A DNA stretch of 12,386 nt from JALZAA01 sp035316005. Lineage in GTDB: Bacteria; Actinomycetota; Acidimicrobiia; IMCC26256; JACDBD01. Location: contig DATFXK010000115.1 in the NCBI GenBank assembly GCA_035316005.1, positions 1 through 12,386 of the forward strand, read 5' to 3'. The position numbers were made by a program, and so were the translations under genes. The notes beneath the pieces are model-generated. The model searched no databases and had not been told where the DNA came from. It saw nothing but the letters and a program-made list of their open reading frames with translations. This document shows positions 11,917 through 12,386 of this stretch, in pieces (position 1 is the stretch's first letter; the number at the start of each line of letters is the position of its first letter).

Positions 11917-12386
11917 TTGCTTCGCTTCCTGACCGCGGGAGAGTCGCACGGCCCGGCCCTCGCGGTCGTGGTCGAAGGGCTTCCCGCCGGGCTTCCGATC
12001 ACGATCGAGGAGATCGCGGCCGAGCTGGCGCGGCGCCGCCTCGGGTTCGGCCGCGGGCCGCGCATGCGCTTCGAACGCGACGACGTCGAGTTCACGGGTG
12101 GCGTCCGGCACGGGCGCACGCTCGGTTCGCCGGTCTCGCTCGTGATCCATAACACGGAATGGCCGAAGTGGCAGGAAGAGATGTCGCCGGCGCCGGGCGT
12201 CACCGAGACGCCGCTGCGCCAGCCGCGGCCCGGTCACGCCGACCTGGTGGGCATGCAGAAGTACGGCTTCGACGACGCCCGCGACGTCCTCGAGCGCGCG
12301 AGCGCGCGCGAGACCGCCGCCCGGGTCGCCGCCGGGTCGCTCGCCAAGGCGCTGCTGTCGCATCTCGGGACGGACGTCCTCAGCCA
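11917..12386 (+). CDS. aroC: Chorismate synthase, 3' truncated by window edge, TTG start
   Basis: Chorismate synthase converts 5-enolpyruvylshikimate 3-phosphate to chorismate, the last shikimate step, using reduced FMN. The first 156 residues are present, of roughly 390 in the family. They begin MLRFLTAGESHGPAL, nearly the same opening as mycobacterial chorismate synthase, so TTG 11917 is very likely the true start. Visible signatures are GESHG (8-12, catalytic His11), RRRLGFGRGPRM (39-50), HNTEWPKW (78-85), RPRPGHADLVGMQKYGFDDAR (within 102-122, second catalytic His107) and ERASARETAARVAAG (126-140). The gene has its own probable promoter and ribosome site in the 65-base gap after the prepilin peptidase gene, so it may start a new transcription unit, possibly with aroK and aroB as in other actinobacteria. 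Those genes are not in view. Confidence 0.96.
   Translation, partial: MLRFLTAGESHGPALAVVVEGLPAGLPITIEEIAAELARRRLGFGRGPRMRFERDDVEFTGGVRHGRTLGSPVSLVIHNTEWPKWQEEMSPAPGVTETPLRQPRPGHADLVGMQKYGFDDARDVLERASARETAARVAAGSLAKALLSHLGTDVLS

Noticed and set aside
12289..12312. Alternating GC-rich repeat (GAGCGCGC-like) near the right edge
   Set aside because: It encodes the conserved ERASARE motif of chorismate synthase, so protein sequence plus codon bias explains it.

Overview
The window is a dense block of housekeeping genes, all on the + strand, from a high-GC actinobacterium. The evidence is the strong G/C preference at third codon positions, frequent GTG starts, and the gene order rel - hisS - aspS - rarA - small membrane protein - alaS - ruvX - mltG - aroE - prepilin peptidase - aroC. 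From memory, Mycobacterium tuberculosis has the same order, but spread out with other genes between. This compact version, with rel directly next to hisS, would suit Acidimicrobiia or a related deep lineage. That placement is inference, not a phylogenetic result.

Layout. Bases 1-1372 hold the 3' two thirds of a long RelA/SpoT (Rel) gene for (p)ppGpp metabolism. Bases 1412-4434 hold hisS and aspS, overlapping at ATGA. Bases 4451-6023 hold rarA (AAA+ fork-maintenance ATPase) and a 66-residue membrane protein. Bases 6055-11851 hold a tightly packed run: alaS, ruvX, mltG, aroE, a 9-codon mini-ORF and a type IV prepilin peptidase. aroC starts from TTG at 11917 and runs off the right edge. No gap exceeds 65 bases. 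I see no tRNA, rRNA, CRISPR array, mobile element or foreign-looking segment.

How the genes relate. Three aminoacyl-tRNA synthetases sit beside the stringent-response enzyme. RarA and RuvX concern DNA replication and repair or nucleic-acid quality control. MltG limits peptidoglycan strand length. AroE and AroC are shikimate-pathway steps. Apart from ruvX, which follows alaS after 14 bases, neighbours inside each run overlap or abut (ATGA, GTGA, TGATG), so translational coupling is likely. The run starts differ: hisS, rarA and alaS each have a TANNNT hexamer 6 or 7 bases before a GTG and no convincing Shine-Dalgarno, the pattern expected for leaderless transcripts. aroC has the same hexamer further upstream plus a GGAGGA ribosome site.

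I found no undescribed multi-gene system. The most interesting local signal is a diverged 32-bp tandem duplication at the end of aroE. It appears to have cut a short tail off aroE and left that tail as a 9-codon coupling mini-cistron before the prepilin peptidase.
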